Below, piece after piece: positions 10,564-22,887 of a stretch of DNA of 64,000 nt. Under the pieces are notes generated by a model. That model had not been told where the DNA came from. It searched no databases and was given only the letters and a program-made list of their open reading frames with translations. Position numbers and translations under genes: made by a program. Each line of letters begins with the position of its first letter. Within the stretch, counting starts at the first letter, position 1. Source of the stretch: Oidiodendron maius Zn (lineage: Eukaryota > Ascomycota > Leotiomycetes > Myxotrichaceae); the NCBI GenBank assembly GCA_000827325.1, contig KN832873.1, positions 2,060,245 to 2,124,244 on the forward strand, written 5' to 3'.

Positions 10564-13497
10564 ATGGAGGACCTTACGATTATCATCAACAATCGCAAAC
10601 GCAAGTTTCGGCCCTCTGATGATGCTGACAATAGACCCATACAGTCGCCCCCTCCGATTCAAAAGTTCAAAACTCCCAGCAACATCACCTATAAGAAGTC
10701 AGCGGTCAAACAAGAAGAATTCGATGGCCCGGAACCTGGGGTGAACATCGAGGACTCCAATGCTCTGGATAGGGATTGGTACGCAGGGGATGAATTTGGC
10801 CATACCTTTGGAGACGATACGCACAACCCTTTTGGGTCTTATGACAACTCATGGGCTGACCAGCAGCGTGAGGCCGCGCTTGCCGCAAGGAAGACTGGGA
10901 AACGCCTGGACGCGCGGGCTGCACAGAAGCAGAAAGATGTCGATGCTTGGGAGACGAACCGGATGCTTACATCTGGAGTAGCGCAGCGCAGGGATTTTGG
11001 AGGTGATTTCGAAGATGACGAGGAGGCGACTAGAGTGCATCTGCTAATTCATGACCTGCGGCCGCCGTTCCTAGATGGAAGAACAGTCTTTTCAAAACAG
11101 TTGGAGCCCGTCCCTGCGGTGCGCGATTACCAGAGTGACATGGCTGTGTTTAGTCGGAAGGGAAGTAGGGTGGTGAAAGAGAGGCGTCAGCAGAAGGAAC
11201 GGCAAAAACAAGCTCAGGAGGCTACGAATATGGCGGGAACAGCGCTAGGCAATCTGATGGGTATCAAAGGAGAGGAGGGAGATAGTGCTGCCGCTGTGCC
11301 CGGAGAAGAGGAATATCAAGGCACTAGCAAGTTTGGGCAGCATTTGAAAAAGAGCGAAGGGGCGAGCAATTTCAGTCAGAGCAAAACCCTGAAGGAGCAG
11401 AGGGAGTTCTTGCCAGCGTTTGCGGTAAGAGAAGATCTGCTCAGAATCATACGGGACAATCAGGTCGTCATCGTTGTTGGTGAAACCGGATCAGGCAAGA
11501 CAACACAACTGACACAATTTTTATACGAGGATGGCTACGGCAATCTGGGCATGATTGGCTGCACGCAGCCTCGAAGAGTTGCGGCCATGAGTGTAGCCAA
11601 ACGTGTCAGCGAAGAGATGGAGTGCAAGCTTGGGAGTACTGTGGGTTACGCCATTCGATTCGAGGACTGCACGAGCAAGGAGACGGTAATCAAGTACATG
11701 ACCGATGGTGTCTTGTTACGAGAGTCGCTCAATGAGCCCGACCTTGACCGCTATTCCTGCGTCATTATGGACGAAGCGCACGAGAGAGCGCTGAATACCG
11801 ACGTCTTGATGGGCCTTTTCAAGAAAATTTTGGCGCGTCGGCGAGATCTCAAGCTGATTGTAACATCAGCCACCATGAACTCAAAACGGTTCTCGGATTT
11901 TTATGGTGGAGCTCCAGAATTTTTCATCCCTGGACGAACATTCCCTGTCGATATCATGTTCCATCGTTCGCCCGTCGAAGACTACGTCGACCAAGCAGTC
12001 CAACAGGTCCTGGCTATCCACGTGTCGATGGGTCCTGGCGATATTTTGGTCTTCATGACTGGTCAAGAAGACATAGAGATAACCTGCGAGCTTATTCAAG
12101 AACGACTCAATGCGCTGAACGATCCGCCGAAGCTGAGTATCTTACCGATTTACAGTCAGATGCCAGCGGACTTGCAAGCAAAGATTTTCGACAAGGCTGC
12201 CCCCGGAGTACGGAAGGTCATCGTGGCAACGAATATCGCTGAAACCAGTTTGACAGTTGACGGTATCATGTATGTTGTGGACGCTGGGTACTCAAAACTC
12301 AAAGTCTACAATCCTAGAATGGGAATGGACACTTTGCAAATTACACCCATCTCCCAGGCTAATGCTTCTCAAAGAGCAGGTCGTGCGGGGCGTACAGGAC
12401 CTGGAAAAGCATTCCATCTGTTCACCGAAGCAGCTTTCAAAGATGAGCTTTATATCCAGACCATTCCCGAGATTCAACGGACCAATCTCAGTAACACAGT
12501 ACTGCTTCTGAAGTCACTTGGAGTGAAGGACCTACTGGATTTTGACTTCATGGATCCGCCACCTCAAGACACTATTACCACCTCGCTCTTCGACCTTTGG
12601 GCCTTAGGGGCGCTAGATAATATTGGCGAGTTGACGAGGATAGGCAGCAAAATGATAGCCTTCCCTATGGATCCTTCTCTAGCAAAGCTTTTGATCACTT
12701 CTGAGGATTACGGATGCAGCGAGGAGATGCTCACTATAGTCTCCATGCTTTCTGTTCCTAATGTGTTCTACAGACCTAAGGAACGCCAAGAGGAATCGGA
12801 TGCAGCGAGGGAGAAGTTTTTCGTCCCTGAATCCGACCACTTGACTTACCTTCACGTGTACTCGCAATGGAAGACGAATGGCTATTCGGACATGTGGTGC
12901 ACGCGCCATTTCCTGCACCCCAAGTCTTTGCGTAGAGCAAAGGAGACCAGAGAGCAACTGGCAGATATTATGAAGGTTCAAAAAATGACGATGGTCAGCT
13001 GCGGCACCGATTGGGATGTCATTCGAAAATGTATATGCTCCGGATATTACCACCAAGCGGCAAAGGTGAAAGGCATCGGAGAGTATGTTAATCTCAGGAC
13101 GAGCGTCACCGTCCAACTACACCCCACCAGTGCTCTGTATGGGCTAGGATATCTCCCAGATTATGTTGTGTATCACGAATTGATCCTTACTTCAAAGGAA
13201 TACATGTCAACTGTGACTGCGGTTGATCCACACTGGCTCGCTGAGCTAGGAGGCGTCTTCTATTCCGTCAAGGAGAAGGGCTACTCGGCTCGAGAAAAGC
13301 GGGTAACTGAGGTGGAGTTCAACAGGAAAATGGAGATCGAGGCGAAGATGGCGGAGGATAAGCTCCGCGAGAAACAAAGACAGGAGGATGAGACTACGAA
13401 GATGGCGAAGGCACCGTTACTGGCAACGAAGCCAAAAGTCAAACCACATGGTGCGGTTAGGAAACCTCCCGGGAAGAGACATGGGCGTGGCTTCTGA
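10564..13497 (+). CDS. prp16: DEAH-box pre-mRNA splicing ATPase Prp16 (DHX38)
   Basis: One long exon. The frame opens at ATG 10516, but the ATG at 10564 ([15 protein letters not shown]) is the better start: the first 16 codons are hydrophobic and unlike the family, and GTAAGG...CTTCAG between the two ATGs could be a leader intron. From 10564 the protein has 977 residues. It carries motif [10 protein letters not shown] near residue 306, DEAH near 403, SAT near 434 and motif [14 protein letters not shown] near 602. Then come the HA2 (ratchet) and OB-fold regions, with [19 protein letters not shown] and [20 protein letters not shown], as in Prp16/DHX38 rather than Prp2, Prp22 or Prp43. The protein remodels the spliceosome between the two catalytic steps, using ATP. 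The N-terminal third is charged and poorly conserved, as usual. Confidence 0.93.
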   Translation: MEDLTIIINNRKRKFRPSDDADNRPIQSPPPIQKFKTPSNITYKKSAVKQEEFDGPEPGVNIEDSNALDRDWYAGDEFGHTFGDDTHNPFGSYDNSWADQQREAALAARKTGKRLDARAAQKQKDVDAWETNRMLTSGVAQRRDFGGDFEDDEEATRVHLLIHDLRPPFLDGRTVFSKQLEPVPAVRDYQSDMAVFSRKGSRVVKERRQQKERQKQAQEATNMAGTALGNLMGIKGEEGDSAAAVPGEEEYQGTSKFGQHLKKSEGASNFSQSKTLKEQREFLPAFAVREDLLRIIRDNQVVIVVGETGSGKTTQLTQFLYEDGYGNLGMIGCTQPRRVAAMSVAKRVSEEMECKLGSTVGYAIRFEDCTSKETVIKYMTDGVLLRESLNEPDLDRYSCVIMDEAHERALNTDVLMGLFKKILARRRDLKLIVTSATMNSKRFSDFYGGAPEFFIPGRTFPVDIMFHRSPVEDYVDQAVQQVLAIHVSMGPGDILVFMTGQEDIEITCELIQERLNALNDPPKLSILPIYSQMPADLQAKIFDKAAPGVRKVIVATNIAETSLTVDGIMYVVDAGYSKLKVYNPRMGMDTLQITPISQANASQRAGRAGRTGPGKAFHLFTEAAFKDELYIQTIPEIQRTNLSNTVLLLKSLGVKDLLDFDFMDPPPQDTITTSLFDLWALGALDNIGELTRIGSKMIAFPMDPSLAKLLITSEDYGCSEEMLTIVSMLSVPNVFYRPKERQEESDAAREKFFVPESDHLTYLHVYSQWKTNGYSDMWCTRHFLHPKSLRRAKETREQLADIMKVQKMTMVSCGTDWDVIRKCICSGYYHQAAKVKGIGEYVNLRTSVTVQLHPTSALYGLGYLPDYVVYHELILTSKEYMSTVTAVDPHWLAELGGVFYSVKEKGYSAREKRVTEVEFNRKMEIEAKMAEDKLREKQRQEDETTKMAKAPLLATKPKVKPHGAVRKPPGKRHGRGF

Positions 13498-13508
13498 TAG
13501 CATGTGCA

Positions 13509-13514
13509 AATAAA
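13509..13514 (+). terminator. Probable poly(A) signal of PRP16
   Basis: AATAAA lies 12 bases after the TGA of PRP16 in an AT-rich stretch. With only 196 bp before the MPH1 start codon, PRP16 transcription must end very close by. Confidence 0.5.
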
Positions 13515-13584
13515 TTTATAGATATTCGCATCTAACAATGGTACAAACATTTAAACCGAGCGCGGAGTTGACATCGATATAAGC

Positions 13585-13623
13585 CACGTGACCCACGCGT
13601 CAAATACTGGTCTTTTGGCGCGC
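13585..13623. promoter_or_regulatory. G1/S-type box cluster upstream of MPH1
   Basis: Within 110 bp of the MPH1 ATG lie an E-box CACGTG (13585-13590), a perfect MluI cell-cycle box ACGCGT (13595-13600), and TTTTGGCGCGC (13613-13623), which resembles E2F/MBF-type sites. In yeasts ACGCGT is bound by MBF at G1/S genes for DNA synthesis and repair. Use of these sites here is inferred from position and gene function. Confidence 0.5.
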
Positions 13624-13693
13624 TACCTGGGGTTCCTCAATGGGTTACGCGACCTGACTTCAATCAAAGTTCTACTAGCATGTAACAATAGCA

Positions 13694-16600
13694 ATGCCGA
13701 CCACGGACGAGGAGGACTACGGTGATATTGCAGATGAATATTTCATCGAGGCCTTCAGTCAGGGCTCTCAAACCCTGCCGCCTCTTAAAAATGACAGCAA
13801 CCGCCGACGAAATAGGTCTCGAGCACAAAGTGATGGAACCGAGGACGAGGAAGATGACAACAGGATAGCGAAGAAGAGGAAGTACAGAATTCATACGTGT
13901 ACCAGGGAAGTACCGCCGCCGCAGGTAATTGGAGCCACACAAGCAGAATGTATGCCAGATTCAAGCCCATACCGAATTCGAGGTCCTATCTACAAGATAC
14001 CCCGAGCCGAGCTCTCTGAACTACAAAATGGCCCCAAACCACCTATGTTCTCTGCACCGAGACGTTCTTTTACTCCAGATATTCCCACCGAACCAAATAC
14101 GCCTGAAAGGCTAGTCAGGGACATCCAGAGAGATGAGGAATTCGCCCGCCAATTGGCAGATTTACCATCCGATGACTTTTCGTTCCCAGAGGAGAGAATT
14201 ACATCGAAAAACACAGTTCCAGTCGGCTCCCCTCCTCTGAGACCGCAACCAGCATCGCTCGGCTCGTCATTTCTTCAGAGACAAGCCGCAGCCTCACAAA
14301 GTTTTCGTCAAACAACTCTCTTTGGGGGCCGAGCTCTAGATAATCTCTCCGCATCACAGGCGAAGAAGAATTACAACTTCATAGTTGACAGGACCCCTGA
14401 GCCTCCAACGCACCACGTGCTGGACCAAGAGGCTCTGAGGACATGGGTATATCCTATGAATCATGGCCCCATACGAGACTACCAGCATACCATCGTCAGG
14501 AATGCGCTGTTCAATAACCTTCTTGTTGCTCTGCCTACTGGTCTGGGAAAGACGTTCATTGCCGCCACAGTAATGCTCAACTATTTCCGATGGACTAAGG
14601 ATGCCCAGATAGTGTTTGTAGCTCCGACGAAACCACTAGTTGCCCAACAAGTTGATGCCTGTTTCACCATCGCGGGCCTACCTCGATTAGCAACCACGAT
14701 GCTCACTGGCGAACAAGCTCCGACACTAAGAGCCGAGGAGTGGGAGACGAAACGAGTCTTCTTCATGACGCCACAGACGATCCTTAATGATTTGTCCACT
14801 GGCATTGCTGACCCAAAGAAGATTGTACTCCTTATCGTCGATGAAGCCCACCGAGCCACTGGCGAGTATGCTTATGTCAAAGTCGTCCAGTTCCTTCGCA
14901 GATTCAATAAAAGCTTCCGCGTGCTCGCGCTCACAGCCACGCCCGGCTCCACTGTGGAAGCAGTGCAGGAGGTTATAGATGGCCTTGAGATATCCAAAGT
15001 TGAGATTCGGACGGAAGAATCAATCGATATACAACAATTCGTCCATCAACGAAGCATCGATCAGGTAATTCTTGACCCTTCAGATGAAATTATCATGGTC
15101 AAAGAATTGCTTGCCAAGACTCTACAACCACTCGTGAACCTCCTTTGCAGTCAAAATGCGTATTACAACAAGGACCCAATGTCTCTTACTCCGTATGGGC
15201 TTGTACAGGCCCGCAAGGCTTGGACCGCTTCAAACGCCGGTAGAACTGCCAGTATGGGCCTAAAAGGGATGATGAACAGCTTGTTTGCAGTGCTCGCAAG
15301 CATAGCACATGCCATCAAGCTACTGAATTTTCACGGAATTAGGCCATTTTACAATACAGTCCATGACTTTAGACAGGGAATAGATGGAAATAAAGGGAGC
15401 AAATACAAAAAGCAGATTATTGAAAATGCCGATTTCAACAAGATGATGGATAGACTCCAGCTGTGGTTGAGCAAGCCAGATTTTGTTGGCCATCCGAAAA
15501 TCACGTACCTCTGTGATACGATCCTCAATCATTTCCTCGATGCGGGCCACGGAAGAGAGCATAATGGCAGCCAAAATTTTGAGACTCGGGTTATTGTTTT
15601 CTCTGAATACAGGGATAGCGCAGAGGATATCGTCCGGGTCCTCAACAGGCACCGCCCGTTAATCAAGGCTTCAGTGTTTCTTGGTCAAGCAGATTCAAAA
15701 CGATCTGAAGGCATGAATCAGGCAAAACAGCTCGATACCATCCAGAAGTTTAAGAATGGGGAGTTTAATGTCATTGTTGCTACGTCTATTGGAGAGGAAG
15801 GCTTGGATATTGGACAGGTTGATCTAATAGTATGTTACGATGCTTCAAGCTCTCCAATTCGCATGCTGCAGCGTATGGGCCGGACAGGAAGGAAGAGAGC
15901 CGGAAAGATTGTTTTGCTTCTGATGAGGGGCAAGGAGGAAGACAACTTCACCAAGGCAAAGGACAACTATGAGCAGATGCAGAAGATGATCGCTAGCGGC
16001 GACCGATTCAATTTCCGGCACGACCTCTCTTCTCGGATCGTTCCACGAGACATTAATCCCGTGGTCGATAAGCGCATAGTGGATATTCCCACTGAAAATA
16101 CGCAAGACTCGTCCTTGCCTGAGCCCAACCGACGGCGATCAAATAAACCGAAGAAAAAGCCACCAAAAAAATTTCACATGCCCGACGGGGTGGAGACGGG
16201 TTTCCGGAAGGCGTCAAATCTCGCGGGTGATGGGTCTTTGAGTGACTGCGGTATCTCTGTGCGGTCTAGAAAACCTAAAGAGGTTGAGGTAGAACCAATA
16301 CCGCCTCTTGATTCTGTCTTTTTGAGCTCAGAAGATGTTGCAGAGCTAGAAAGGCGTTTCCAAAACGTCCCTGGTAGTGATCTACAGGAAGTGGAATTGC
16401 CTAGTATGACGGCTCAGACTGTAGCTCAGCGGTCACTTCAGCCTACTGTTAACGTTCGACATGGAGAGTACACTACGAAATGTGTCCAACTATTCCAGTT
16501 CCTAGCCAACTCTCAGCGAGCTGGTGAACGTTATGTCAAACCATATCGGGAAATAGAGTCGAATGAAATTACGTGGTCAGTTCCCGAATTTGTCGAAGAA

Positions 16601-17176
16601 AGTGATACCGCCGATACAGCAAGTCCAGCAAAGGATACCGCAGCACCCAGGAGGAAGCAAACCCGGAAACAAACGGCGCCTCCTTTAGCGACAGAGAGTG
16701 ATGGTGAGCCTACGACCACTAGATGCGGAAGACCAAAGACATCAAAACAGCAGCCGTTCTCAGTCTCCGCAGGTGAAGATGACAGTGATGTGGATGAGTA
16801 TTCCGGCCCAACTCAGAGTGAAGGCGAAGGAGACGATATTACTGATAACGAAGAGCGCTCGGAAGACGACTCCGATATTGGAAGCTTGAAGGATTTTTTT
16901 GCGACATCTTCCTCTCCACATTACAAGAGAAAAGCTCCATCCAGGGGGTCATCTTCGCTGCCCTCAAGCTCAAATTACCAACCAGAAGGCCGTTCTCAAG
17001 TGACAGCAACTCAAGATACGAATGATGATATGCCTGACATAGCAGAGATAATTGACAGGACAAAGGGACGTATCTCTCGAATTCGAAAAGATGATTCTAA
17101 TCCCGATGATATGGGACTGAAGGCAAGCCGCAGAGAGAAAAGGCGGATGGTTATAGAAGATGACAGTGATGAGTGA
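13694..17176 (+). CDS. mph1: Mph1 / FANCM-type 3'-5' DNA helicase
   Basis: Single exon, 1160 residues. Motif [10 protein letters not shown] lies near residue 280 and is followed by [13 protein letters not shown] (Ia), VDEAHRATG (DEAH box, about 382) and ALTATPGS (III). Then comes the long helical insert typical of Mph1, FANCM and Hef, and motif [16 protein letters not shown] near 725. The N-terminus has a Q-motif-like start ([13 protein letters not shown]). The last 350 residues are low complexity and acidic, ending EDDSDE, as in fungal Mph1. The protein unwinds D-loops and moves forks in error-free bypass and crosslink repair. It sits in tandem with PRP16 after 196 bp. Length matches filamentous-fungal orthologues. 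No frame breaks were seen. Confidence 0.94.
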   Translation: MPTTDEEDYGDIADEYFIEAFSQGSQTLPPLKNDSNRRRNRSRAQSDGTEDEEDDNRIAKKRKYRIHTCTREVPPPQVIGATQAECMPDSSPYRIRGPIYKIPRAELSELQNGPKPPMFSAPRRSFTPDIPTEPNTPERLVRDIQRDEEFARQLADLPSDDFSFPEERITSKNTVPVGSPPLRPQPASLGSSFLQRQAAASQSFRQTTLFGGRALDNLSASQAKKNYNFIVDRTPEPPTHHVLDQEALRTWVYPMNHGPIRDYQHTIVRNALFNNLLVALPTGLGKTFIAATVMLNYFRWTKDAQIVFVAPTKPLVAQQVDACFTIAGLPRLATTMLTGEQAPTLRAEEWETKRVFFMTPQTILNDLSTGIADPKKIVLLIVDEAHRATGEYAYVKVVQFLRRFNKSFRVLALTATPGSTVEAVQEVIDGLEISKVEIRTEESIDIQQFVHQRSIDQVILDPSDEIIMVKELLAKTLQPLVNLLCSQNAYYNKDPMSLTPYGLVQARKAWTASNAGRTASMGLKGMMNSLFAVLASIAHAIKLLNFHGIRPFYNTVHDFRQGIDGNKGSKYKKQIIENADFNKMMDRLQLWLSKPDFVGHPKITYLCDTILNHFLDAGHGREHNGSQNFETRVIVFSEYRDSAEDIVRVLNRHRPLIKASVFLGQADSKRSEGMNQAKQLDTIQKFKNGEFNVIVATSIGEEGLDIGQVDLIVCYDASSSPIRMLQRMGRTGRKRAGKIVLLLMRGKEEDNFTKAKDNYEQMQKMIASGDRFNFRHDLSSRIVPRDINPVVDKRIVDIPTENTQDSSLPEPNRRRSNKPKKKPPKKFHMPDGVETGFRKASNLAGDGSLSDCGISVRSRKPKEVEVEPIPPLDSVFLSSEDVAELERRFQNVPGSDLQEVELPSMTAQTVAQRSLQPTVNVRHGEYTTKCVQLFQFLANSQRAGERYVKPYREIESNEITWSVPEFVEESDTADTASPAKDTAAPRRKQTRKQTAPPLATESDGEPTTTRCGRPKTSKQQPFSVSAGEDDSDVDEYSGPTQSEGEGDDITDNEERSEDDSDIGSLKDFFATSSSPHYKRKAPSRGSSSLPSSSNYQPEGRSQVTATQDTNDDMPDIAEIIDRTKGRISRIRKDDSNPDDMGLKASRREKRRMVIEDDSDE

Positions 17177-17738
17177 ATGTGCATGGTTTCCGAGTCTTAG
17201 CGTTGGAGTTCAAGGATGGATATGGGATATTCTAAACTCATGTTAGAGTTTTCATGGTATAGAGACTCCTCAAGGATTCGTGGTTCAAATGGAAGAGACA
17301 ATTAAAAAAAATTAATATTGTCATAACAACCCCCTCTGAATGCATAATCTCCCATAAGGTAGTTAAAAGTGGCTGATCGACCACTCTCGAAGTTGCAGAA
17401 TGATATACAACACAGACACTTCCACATGCTCTTGATAAGCCCGTAAGAGATAATAGACTATGCAACTAGATTCTCGTACGCAGTTAAATCCAAACGTATT
17501 GATGAACCTCCCTCCCTAATACCGTCAGCTTTAGATCGACAATAGACGAACGGTGTCACTATTAACCGAAGCGAAAACATCATAGACGAGATATACAACA
17601 CTAACCGTCATGTGTAGGAGATCGTCTTTTGCTTCGCATTTAGCTACCTCATAAAACCCAAACCATCTACTCTGGCCTAGTTAGCCTCGAAGCAAGAAAA
17701 GTATCCTGGTAGCTACCTTTGAGCCTGGCGGACGGAAG
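17177..17738. other. Intergenic, AT-rich, no gene recognised
   Basis: This is the 3' flank of MPH1 and the upstream side of the MFS pseudogene. It contains A- and T-runs (17301-17320) and only short open frames without motifs. Confidence 0.5.
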
Positions 17739-19143
17739 ATGCGTGGCAGGAGATCCTTCCGAGACCGTGAAGCCCCCACGGGTGTGGTGGTGGAGACCAT
17801 AACAGCAGTAGATATTGTTCTAGATGGTGGTTGTAGCTGGGCTTGTGTCCTCGCATGCTTCCTTGTGAACTTCTTTACCTGGGGCATCGTATCGGTAAGT
17901 TTCTTGAAAGTGCACATCCACGCCCTGTCCCATAAGTACTGCAGACGAACTAGTCTTATGGCGTCTTCCTGGCCTATTATCTGAACAATGCCATTCCCGA
18001 CGATTTAGACTTCAAATATGGGATTAGTGGCAACTTGGACTTCTCTGCCGCGATGTTGGTGGCTCCTCTAGTCACAATCCTCGTTGGACTCTATGTCATC
18101 CATATACCAATGCTGATAGGCATTGTCCTCCTGACTACTGGGCTTGTTGCCGCGCCATTCGCCCAGCGCATTTGGGAACTGTTCCTTACGCAGGGCGCCC
18201 TAGTAGGCTCCGGGATAGGCTGTACATATATACCAACCATGAGCATTCTCGCCCAGTGGTTCAGAAAGCGTCGCAGCCTGGTATATGGAATATCCGCTTC
18301 CGAGATGGGTGTTGTTGGCTTGCCTTTTTTCATTCAGGGCAAGATGTAAAACTTCGGCCTATGTTGATCCTTGAGAATCACAGGGTCAATTTCTTGCCTT
18401 ATGAACTTGCTCGCAACCTGTTTGATAAAGAGCTGTAATCACGAGATTCTGCCTGACCTTGATGGCTTTGAGCAAAGACTATTGTACCACCACGATGTTA
18501 TCTTGCTTCTCTGCTTTGCTTTTATTTCAATTCTAGCACAAATCGTTGTTCTACTCACTCTTTCGGATTTTGGGCATTCGATCGGCTTGACTGACGACCA
18601 AGCCACATCTGTCTCCGCGTTCTTAAACCTTAGAATAGCCTTGGCGGCCCCTTTATCGGGATTTTGAGTGATCTGTTTGGTCACATCGAGTTCGCCGGAA
18701 TATTGACGTTCATCTGCGGCTTAACCATATTTGCAGTCTGGATGCCGGTCACTTCATACGCAGCTTGCATACTATTCGCCTTTGTCAATGGGCCAGTCTT
18801 CGGAGTATATTGGGTTGTCAGTATTCGCTTCAATACTGGCAAGGAGAGAGCACTGAGAGTTCACTAGACAGTCGGCCCCATCTCAGCAGAGCTGGTGGGC
18901 TTGGTCAAGCAGCCACGTCTTTTATCATTGAATTGGATGACGATCGTGCTTCCTTTAACCTGTGAGTGATTGGGTAGAGACAAGATTTTCTGACTAATAA
19001 AATATTGTTTAGTTACCGAAGTTATTGGTCTCTACTTGAGACGACATACTTCTCAATACGAGTTTCTCTACCTACAGGTTTATGCTGGCACAGCCTACAT
19101 TGTTGCCGGCCTACTGATGGTGGAATTACGCCGTGTCCACTGA
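17739..19143 (+). pseudogene. Degraded MFS transporter of the monocarboxylate-porter type
   Basis: A recognisable transporter can be followed almost end to end but is broken. The start reads LDGGCSWACVLACFLVNFF, the family's DGGWGW-type opening with changes. A normal intron follows, then SYGVFLAYYLNNAIP and several membrane helices. At 18347 a TAA and near 18365 a TGA interrupt the frame between GLPFFIQ and RITGSISC. Near 18640 one base is lost, so SVSAFLNL switches frame to GILSDLFGHIEFAG. An intron near 18830-18869 has the weak donor GTCAGT. The last intron (donor GTGAGT, acceptor TTTAG) and the C-terminus, LYLQVYAGTAYIVAGLLMVE, are intact and close at TGA 19141. Two stops plus a frameshift indicate a pseudogene. 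Family members carry monocarboxylates or riboflavin-like substrates; the original substrate is unknown. Confidence 0.85.
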
Positions 19144-19590
19144 CGACGAATTAGAACTTAGGATAGAAGGAACAGCAAAATTGGATACTGCTTTTATGGA
19201 AGATCTGATATGAACCGTGAGGTTTTTGGTATATGGCAGAGCATTGCATTGGATCTTAGTAGACAGAACACTACCCGTCCCCACCAATGCAATGTTTTTA
19301 CTCTAAATAGCATGGTTATCCTCCTTCCAACTATGCTAGGTGGGAGATCTTGACTGAAGAAATAGAGAAAATTTGCAATGAGAAAGACGCTGAATTGAAT
19401 GCATTTCAGGAATCTATAGTATTTGAGTCTAATGCTGGAAATCCAGTGCTTTAATCTTAGACACAAGAGAGTGGGAGTGGCAAAGGTATGAAGTGCAAAA
19501 CGAAATCTTCGGGTGGTCTGCCATCCTCGCCATGGGTAATGCCGTCGCCGCTCATTTGGCAGAGCATTCATGAGACAGAGGATCATATGA
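19144..19590. other. Intergenic, no gene recognised
   Basis: This lies between the MFS pseudogene and the 3' end of the methionine-salvage dehydratase gene. A 136-codon frame on the minus strand (19604-19194) has no motif and overlaps the end of the dehydratase gene in another frame, so it is not taken as a gene. Confidence 0.5.
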
Positions 19591-20430
19591 TCACTGAATA
19601 TCACTCAGCCACGATATTCCGAGCTTTTTCATCTCAACGGCTAATTGGAAGAGATAGTCCAGACTAGGAATGGTGAGCAGGTGCATCTAGATCTGAGATT
19701 TTGATCTTTACCTTTCACACTGTGTCTTTGCTTTGTGCACCGTCTCACCCCAGACGTAGACGCCATGCCGTCTCACTAGAACCGCATATGTATCTGGATA
19801 CTTGTCCATGGCCTCCTCTAGGCTCTCAGTGAGGTCTTCCTCGTGGGGTGTGTTCTCAATGACAGGAATCCGCAAGGTATCGTGATAGCCAAGATTGCCC
19901 AGCTTCTGGTATCCCTTACCAAAGCCCTTTATTTGCTCAATATTGTTTATTTCAAACAGATTGGTATTGGACGGAGCCGACTCAAGAAGCAGGGTTACCA
20001 GGACGGCCCACTGCGAATGGGTATGAATGCAGCATCCGGCATTACGCTTGGTGAATGCCGCAATGAATAAGGGGGTGCATTGAGATGGTTTGAGGTTGGG
20101 GGGAGAGCGGAGGTAGACACGCTGCTTAGGGTCAACCTGCTTTGAGAGCTCGAGGACGTAGATGTCTTCCGGCTCCATCAGCTCTTTCTGTACACCCGAG
20201 GGGGCGAGGTAGACAAGATCACTTCGGATGATGAGCATTCATAGGGGATCTGGGAATCTTCCTAAATAGACATACTTTTCACGGATGCTGGTCCCTCCAC
20301 CGGTGCCAGTCACCCAACCCAGGGTCCAGAACTTGCGGCAAAGCTGTGGGATGAGGTTGGCGGGGTGCTTGGGATCAGAGGAGATGATGAGATGATCATT
20401 GGCACCCTGCCCACTGTTTTGGGACGCCAT
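19591..20430 (-). CDS. mde1: Methylthioribulose-1-phosphate dehydratase (MtnB/Mde1)
   Basis: Three exons on the minus strand: 20430-20276, 20221-19712 and 19663-19591, joining without a remainder to 245 residues. Introns are 54 and 48 nt. The enzyme belongs to the class II aldolase/adducin fold and removes water from methylthioribulose-1-phosphate in the methionine salvage pathway, in the cytoplasm. Seen in the sequence: [15 protein letters not shown] near the N-terminus (substrate phosphate loop), [19 protein letters not shown], the zinc-binding pair CIHTHSQWA, a third histidine in [10 protein letters not shown], and the C-terminus [15 protein letters not shown]. It diverges from the calnexin gene across 617 bp, and the next-upstream enzyme of the pathway lies just beyond calnexin. 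Confidence 0.93.
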
Positions 20431-21047
20431 GGCTGCAGCACCAGTTGGGACAATTGAACTGCAACTGCGGGAGAGAGAACAGTGATATGGTTCCGGTGCG
20501 ATTTTGGACGGATGTGGAAAGAATTGACCTTCTTCGAGGTGTAGATGGCAGCTAGCCAATAAATCACCCACCTTGGATATTTTTAGGCCTGAGGCTTCAA
20601 GAAGCTTCAGAGTTACCGGCACTGATCAAGCCAGATCCCATTCATAAATCCGACTCTAGGGACGAGGATCTGGGATGGTGCAGAGATACTGTATAGCTAG
20701 AATTGAACACGTATGCCCCTCCTGAGCATGCGGATCCTGTCGTATAATCATTATTCTGCTTCCGGGCCCTTTAGCAGCAGCGTCCCCCTCGGCCCCAACC
20801 CTGCCGGCAGAAGAGGCCACCTTTCCCAAGGCTTCGCTCCGCTCCCGCACGGTGTAGCTTAAACCGCAACTTCCATCGCCATCTCCATTCTTCCACTCTT
20901 CACTTCTCTTCCCCCTTCCTCTGCGCTCTGGAAGCAACTTTCTCTCTCGTGCCCGGAATTGTGCTCTCTCCCAATCCCAAGAGCAGACTCTTCTAATCTT
21001 TCATCCCCTGTGATCGATCAGATCGGTTCCCTGCTTGCTGTTCCGCC
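20431..21047. promoter_or_regulatory. Divergent promoter region between the MtnB gene and calnexin
   Basis: 617 bp between two divergent start codons. The part next to calnexin (20880-21010) is strongly CT-rich on the plus strand, a usual fungal transcription-start context. No clear TATA box or unfolded-protein-response element could be identified by eye. Confidence 0.45.
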
Positions 21048-22887
21048 ATGCGTTTCCACGCTGCCGCTGCGCTCTCCGCAGCAGCCCTGCTTGCGGGATC
21101 CGTCAATGCTGATGCCCAGTCCGTTCTGAAGGACGAGGCTAGCTCTGCGTCCTCCGCCGTCGAATCGTCGACCTCTTCCACGGCCATTGAGCTGCCCACT
21201 TTCACGGTCAGTGCCATACTCGAACAGACAGAGTGAAGCTTGCACGGTAGTTGACTAACTTCCCCCAGCCTACCACTATTAAGGGTGACTTCGTTGAGCA
21301 GTTCACAGATGACTGGGAAGCCCGCTGGAAGCCATCCCACGCCAAAAAGGATACCAAAGACTCCGATAAGGATGAGGAATGGGCCTATGTTGGAGAATGG
21401 GCTGTAGAGGAGCCACATGTCTTCAAGGGAATGGAGGGCGACAAGGGCTTGGTGGTGAAGAACGCTGCTGCTCATCATGCCATCTCTGCCAAGTTCCCCA
21501 AGAAGATTGACAACAAGGGCAAAACCCTCGTCGTTCAGTACGAAGTCAAGCTCCAGAGTGAGTGGTTTCTCAGATGAGCGCTTCCTCCAACTCTACTAAC
21601 CTCACTCTAGATGGGCTGGAGTGCGGTGGTGCCTACATGAAGCTTCTTCGTGACAACAAAGCTCTCCACCAGGAAGAATTCTCCAACGCCTCTCCGTACG
21701 TGGTCATGTTCGGTCCTGACAAGTGTGGCTCCACGAACAAGGTCCATCTCATCATTAACCACAAGAACCCCAAGACTGGCGAGTATGAGGAGAAGCACAT
21801 GACTCCCGCCCCTGCGGCTCGTATTGTCAAGACCACTGAGCTCTACACCTTGATCATCCACCCCAACAACACAGCCGTGATCAAGCTTAATGGCGAGCAG
21901 GTCAAGGAGGTCAATCTCCTTGAGGACTTCACCCCGGCCTTCAACCCTCCCAAGGAGATCGATGATCCCAAGGACACCAAGCCAGAAGACTGGGTTGATG
22001 AGTCTCGCATCCCCGATCCCGATGCCACCAAGCCAGACGACTGGGATGAGGATGCGACATACGAGATCGTTGACGAGGAAGCCGTTAAGCCCGATGACTG
22101 GCTCGAGGAAGAGCCGCTCTCTGTTCCTGACCCCGAAGCCCAGAAGCCAGAGGACTGGGATGACGAAGAGGACGGAGATTTCGTCCCACCCACGGTTCCC
22201 AACCCCAAGTGCGCCGAGGTCTCTGGCTGCGGCAAGTGGGAGAAGCCAATGATCAAGAACCCTGCCTATAGGGGCAAGTGGACCGCTCCTTTCATTGAAA
22301 ACCCGGCTTACAAGGGCGTCTGGGCTCCCCGCAAGATCAAGAACCCCGGCTACTTTGAGGACAAGACCCCCGCTAACCTTGAGCCTATGGGAGCTATCGG
22401 ATTCGAGATCTGGACCATGCAGAGCGACATTCTGTTCGATAACATCTATATCGGTCACTCCATCGAGGATGCAGAGAAGTTCGCCCAGGAGTCCTTCTTC
22501 GAGAAGCATCCGATTGAGCAGCTGCTTGAACTTGAGTCTAAGCCTAAACCAGAGGAAAAGAAGGCTCCCCGCTCCCCATCCGACCTTGTCTTCATGGATG
22601 ACCCCGTCCTCTACATCCGCGAGAAGGTTGAGCTCTTCTTCACCCTCGTCCAGTCCGACCCCATCGAGGCTGTCAAGTTCGTCCCCGAGGTTGCTGGTGG
22701 TATTGCCGCCATTATCGTTAGTCTTCTGGTTGTCGTCCTCACCATCATCTCTAGCAGCTCCACACCGGCTCCCCAGGGCAAGAAGGCCGCCACCAAGGGC
22801 GATGCCAAGGAGAAGTCTACCGCCACGGCAACTGGAACAGAGAAGACCGGTGAGGCCACTAAGCGTGCTACTAGAAGCAGTTCATAG
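21048..22887 (+). CDS. Calnexin, ER membrane lectin chaperone
   Basis: Three exons (21048-21206, 21269-21557, 21611-22887) encode 574 residues. A signal peptide ([19 protein letters not shown]) starts the protein. The globular lectin domain includes the [10 protein letters not shown] and MFGPDKCG segments with the paired cysteines. The P-domain has type 1 repeats ([48 protein letters not shown]) followed by type 2 repeats ([39 protein letters not shown]). A single membrane helix, [16 protein letters not shown], lies near the end, with a short Lys/Thr-rich cytosolic tail. The protein binds monoglucosylated N-glycans on new glycoproteins in the ER. The first intron uses a GTCAGT donor. All family parts are present, so it should be functional. 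Confidence 0.96.

Noticed and set aside
19194-19604. 136-codon minus-strand frame
   Set aside because: No motif; it overlaps the end of the dehydratase gene in a different frame and the tail of a pseudogene region.
21607-22509. 300-codon minus-strand frame opposite calnexin
   Set aside because: Shadow of the calnexin coding sequence; the acidic repeats on the plus strand produce a long open antisense frame.
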